A DNA stretch of 64,000 bases, taken from NCBI RefSeq assembly GCF_004343605.1, contig NZ_POSF01000016.1, positions 1-64,000 of the forward strand, read 5' to 3'. The translations under genes and the position numbers were made by a program. This stretch comes from Dehalobacter sp. 12DCB1. GTDB lineage: Bacteria > Bacillota > Desulfitobacteriia > Desulfitobacteriales > Syntrophobotulaceae. Below, piece after piece: positions 61,473-64,000 of the stretch; position 1 is the first letter of the stretch; each line of letters starts with the position of its first letter. The notes under the pieces were generated by a model. The model saw nothing but the letters and a program-made list of their open reading frames with translations. It was not told the origin of the DNA and ran no database searches.

Positions 61473-62438
61473 TTATATCCCATAAAGTTCCTGATAGTCC
61501 TGTTCTGCCACCCTTATCTCCCGTTGGGCCTTATCGCATTGCGGATACAAAAGAGAGCAGTTTTTATGGCAACCGTTACAGTGCAGCTGGGACAAGTATT
61601 CATCAAGACTGATTTTTTCTTCCGGACCGGTAGTATCACCAACAGTTGCATCCGTAGCGGCATCATTTGCCGAACCAATAGCATCAGCGTCTTCTGATTT
61701 ATCATTGCCAATCGTCATATCCCCGGTAATACTGCCTCCATTATCACGATTGTCAGAAACTGAATCCCCCGAATAGGTTCTGTTTTCATTATATTGACTT
61801 TCCATTGGGGAGTCCGTCCTGTTTTGGGATGTACTTGGCGATGTCGTGATCTGGGTCTCTGCAATTTTGCCTAATTGATTCTCATCGCTTGTCGAAACTG
61901 TTGAAAGAACCCGGGTATACAACATGACGATTAGCAGGCACGCCGCACCAAGGCGAACCAGTGTTTTCCTGACATTACGCTCTTTTAGGCATATGATGAT
62001 CCTGCCGACTGATTTCACAAAATAGCTGGCATGAATCGCCAGATGCGTGATCAAGAAGCCCAGACAGATGTACGATGTCCATTTATGGATCAAATAGATC
62101 CATTCACCATGCGTCGTATCCGAAGGAAACAAAACCTTCGATATCAATACCCCCGTAGTCACGATGATCAAAATACTGATGAAGATTGCAAGGTTTAAAG
62201 CATATTTCATCTTTACGGAAACTGCGGTCCTGTTTCTAAGCTTGTTTTGCCATAGATTCAACGTTGTATTTTTGACCCAGGCCCAGTTTAACAGAATATG
62301 GATACCAAAAAGAGCAAAAATAAATAGCCCTGCAATCTCATGAAAAGCTAATCCGGTTCCAAAAGCATCCAACAGAAACACAAAAAGTATGCTCATCGCA
62401 ATATCCAATACAATCTTTGTTACTAATTTGCTGCTCAT
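61473..62438 (-). CDS. DUF4405 cytochrome b-like membrane protein with C-terminal CxxCH
   Basis: The 321-aa protein has about five membrane segments in its first 190 residues, with His in positions typical of b-type heme ligation (GLAFHEIAGL, GIHILLNW, LIHKWTS, THLAIHASY). A disordered Ser/Thr/Asp-rich linker (about 195-275) leads to EYLSQLHCNGCHKNCSLLYPQC, which holds one CxxCH heme-c motif and two further cysteines. It should pass electrons across the membrane. A Fe-S site rather than heme c is possible. No partner gene is adjacent. Confidence 0.75.
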   Translation of the reverse strand: MSSKLVTKIVLDIAMSILFVFLLDAFGTGLAFHEIAGLFIFALFGIHILLNWAWVKNTTLNLWQNKLRNRTAVSVKMKYALNLAIFISILIIVTTGVLISKVLFPSDTTHGEWIYLIHKWTSYICLGFLITHLAIHASYFVKSVGRIIICLKERNVRKTLVRLGAACLLIVMLYTRVLSTVSTSDENQLGKIAETQITTSPSTSQNRTDSPMESQYNENRTYSGDSVSDNRDNGGSITGDMTIGNDKSEDADAIGSANDAATDATVGDTTGPEEKISLDEYLSQLHCNGCHKNCSLLYPQCDKAQREIRVAEQDYQELYGI

Positions 62439-63305
62439 TCAACCCTCACCTAACTGTTATGTATTCGTATCATTTCTAATCCTATAATTCTTATCTTGCT
62501 ATGTATTCTATACGGCTCCTGTGTTGATTTTATGGCAAAAATATGACAATTTCATGAACAATCTGCATAGGAATAATACCGCCGAAAGGCGGTATCGTAA
62601 TAAATGATGCAAATTGCATTTTAAATTGATTCTACCCACTAAATTCTATATTACTCGAGGCCAATAATGGCTTTAATAACCACAAATTTTTTTACGTAGA
62701 AATCTTGAATGACAGTTTTTTGCCCGTGAGGTCCTTTCTTAAACGTACGCTCTTGTTGACACACAAAATAAACGGCCTCTTCGCATTGATCGAAGAGGCC
62801 TTAAGTGTATAACCCGCAAAATTCCTCATGAACACAAACAGTCGATTTTACTCGAGTCACCTACTTTAACCTAAACACGTGGAATCATAAATCGGGACTT
62901 ATGCTACTTCCTCTACACCTTTCTCAAGAATCACCCGGATAATGGGGTCTAGAAATGGAGCCTGGTGAAAACCTAAGGTCAAGGCAACACAATCATTTAC
63001 CGGAACAACATACTTGTGAACCTGAAACGTTAACTGGAAATCGATGGACCTTAAACACGAATCTCAACGGAAACTGAGGAATTTTGCGAGAAACTAATCT
63101 GAATAAATAAAGCCAACCCTGAAGGTGGCTTTGAATCCGTCCGGCAACATCCCATACATCCCTCTGACCTGTGCCACGAATTCCAACCTGACCTGTCAGC
63201 AAAAGGTAACACTGTATGTTTTTAACCATCATGTATTATATTTTCTGATTTTAGTATAAAGCGGAGACCGGATTCTTGTCAAGATGGAATCGAGGCTGTA
63301 AAATA
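62439..63305. other. Gene-free, probably decayed stretch
   Basis: In 867 bases I find no intact gene. A hairpin (GGCCTCTTCG with CGAAGAGGCC, about 62774-62803) stands out. On the minus strand at 62900-63070 a short frame reads VHKYVVPVNDCVALTLGFHQ and ends EKGVEEVA, with a stop just upstream. It looks like a worn gene fragment, but I cannot assign its family. The ORF at 62993-63232 is not convincing. Confidence 0.5.
62774..62803. terminator. Hairpin, possible terminator
   Basis: GGCCTCTTCG-CATTGATCGA region pairs with CGAAGAGGCC. On the minus strand GTTTATTTTG follows. No gene ends nearby. Confidence 0.4.
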
Positions 63306-63833
63306 TTACCGTTCAATGCCGAGACGCGCTTTGATCCCTTTATCATAAGGATGTTTAACCTTCTTGATCTCAGAGACATAGTCGGCTAGATCAAGAAGCT
63401 CCTCCGCAGGCCCCCGTCCGGTCAGCACAACCTCAAGCCCTTCAGGTTTCGTCCGCAAAAATTCAAGCAGAAACACACGGTCAATCAGGTCATAATTATA
63501 GGAGGCTACTGCTTCATCAAGAATCAGCAAATCGGCTTGGCCCTCACGGCACGCTGAAACCGCCTGCTGCAGGATCTTATTATAAACGGTCCTGCGTTGC
63601 TCCTTCTGCTCATTTGTTTCCTGATTATAGAAACTGAAGGATTCTTCACCGCGCAAAAATGTTATCCCCGGAATTTTCTCCAGGGTATGTAGTTCTCCAG
63701 TATCCTGGCTTTTTAAGAACTGGACGATCAATACCCTGCGCCCTCTGCCTGCACACCTCACTGCCAGACCGAGAGAAGCGGTCGTTTTTCCTTTGCCATC
63801 CCCGCAGTAAATATGAATAAGACCTTTTTTCAT
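63306..63833 (-). CDS. cobO: Corrinoid adenosyltransferase (CobO/BtuR type)
   Basis: The 175-aa protein has the P-loop GDGKGKTTASLGLAVR and LLILDEAVASYNYDLI, the CobA/CobO family motifs; VVLTGRGPAEELLDLADYVSE ends the core. It transfers adenosyl from ATP to corrinoid cobalt. It begins 4 bp past the end of cobQ, so the two are in one cobalamin operon. Confidence 0.93.
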   Translation of the reverse strand: MKKGLIHIYCGDGKGKTTASLGLAVRCAGRGRRVLIVQFLKSQDTGELHTLEKIPGITFLRGEESFSFYNQETNEQKEQRRTVYNKILQQAVSACREGQADLLILDEAVASYNYDLIDRVFLLEFLRTKPEGLEVVLTGRGPAEELLDLADYVSEIKKVKHPYDKGIKARLGIER

Positions 63834-63836
63834 CGA

Positions 63837-64000
63837 TTATACACCTGCCTCCAAAATATTTACGATCGCAGCCATGTCGACGTGTTTCCGGATTTCATCC
63901 GCCAATCGGTCATACTGCTGCTCTTTATACTGTTTATAGCTTAACCGTTTAAGACTGGTTGAATCCAACCCCTTTTTATTTAACAGACATTTGGCAATCG
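63837..64000 (-). CDS. cobQ: Cobyric acid synthase CobQ, 3' end only
   Basis: The window edge cuts this gene. The last 54 codons read LLNKKGLDSTSLKRLSYKQY, then EQQYDRLADEIRKHVDM and end with LEAGV. This matches the C-terminus of CobQ, which amidates adenosylcobyrinic a,c-diamide. The cobO start follows 4 bp behind its stop codon. Confidence 0.8.
   Translation of the reverse strand, partial: IAKCLLNKKGLDSTSLKRLSYKQYKEQQYDRLADEIRKHVDMAAIVNILEAGV

Noticed and set aside
1-64000. CRISPR arrays, tRNA and rRNA genes
   Set aside because: I saw no regularly spaced direct repeats with unique spacers and no cloverleaf or rRNA signature. A dedicated scan could still find a tRNA I overlooked.

Overview
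The window reads as a chromosome segment of an anaerobic, endospore-lineage Firmicute, probably of the Desulfitobacterium/Dehalobacter/Desulfosporosinus group. This is inferred from the gene set (ger spore-germination genes, a T-box, a c-di-AMP riboswitch, rubrerythrin, cobalamin genes, a complex I-related membrane complex), from AGGAGG-type ribosome sites and from frequent TTG/GTG starts. No rRNA, tRNA or CRISPR array was recognised.

Region 1 (1-6516) is an AT-rich island enclosed by a perfect 90-bp inverted repeat (1-90 and 6427-6516; the left copy may continue beyond the window). Inside is one tight minus-strand operon: a 55-aa HTH protein, a NurA-like nuclease, a HerA-like ATPase with an unusual P-loop, a GHKL (Hsp90/MORC-like) ATPase and a radical SAM protein. 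The last three genes are joined by ATGA overlaps. A promoter with an inverted repeat in its spacer precedes the HTH gene. This is the best candidate for an undescribed system, probably genome defence carried on a mobile unit; that function is inference. Two long hairpins (6609-6698, 6775-6844) follow, then a 2,007-aa secreted RHS/YD-repeat polymorphic toxin and its probable immunity gene (6978-13282).

Region 2 (13.5-20.8 kb) holds two ABC-F proteins, a PadR-controlled alpha/beta hydrolase with a 17-10-17 bp operator, an EamA transporter with a histidine-rich tail, and a nitrilase-family amidohydrolase.

Region 3 (21.0-29.9 kb) is a tetR-led operon for a six-subunit complex resembling hydrogenase-4/complex I. 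Its large subunit lacks all NiFe-ligating cysteines, so it fits the energy-converting hydrogenase-related (Ehr) type. Two inverted copies of a dispersed structured repeat sit between the last two genes; a third copy lies at 51.7 kb.

Region 4 (30.0-35.3 kb) is a gerC-gerA-gerB-gerC' germinant-receptor operon with a duplicated C subunit and an apparent ATA start for gerB. Housekeeping genes follow: aminotransferase, ung, cvfB-like, beta-carbonic anhydrase, M24 peptidase, a Trp-specific T-box with a TrpB2-type tryptophan synthase beta chain, and a c-di-AMP riboswitch before a NlpC/P60 cell-wall hydrolase.

Region 5 (43.7-64.0 kb) has a DUF456 protein, an ABC exporter, a Gln-rich protein, two DUF4474 paralogues, a DUF6765-like protein, a MerR/TipAS regulator divergent from rubrerythrin, a MITE-like element, a marR-MFS efflux pair, hslO-SDR, a tetR-MMPL-YhgE-like operon, a DUF4405 membrane protein with a CxxCH motif, a gene-poor decayed stretch, and cobO following the 3' end of cobQ.
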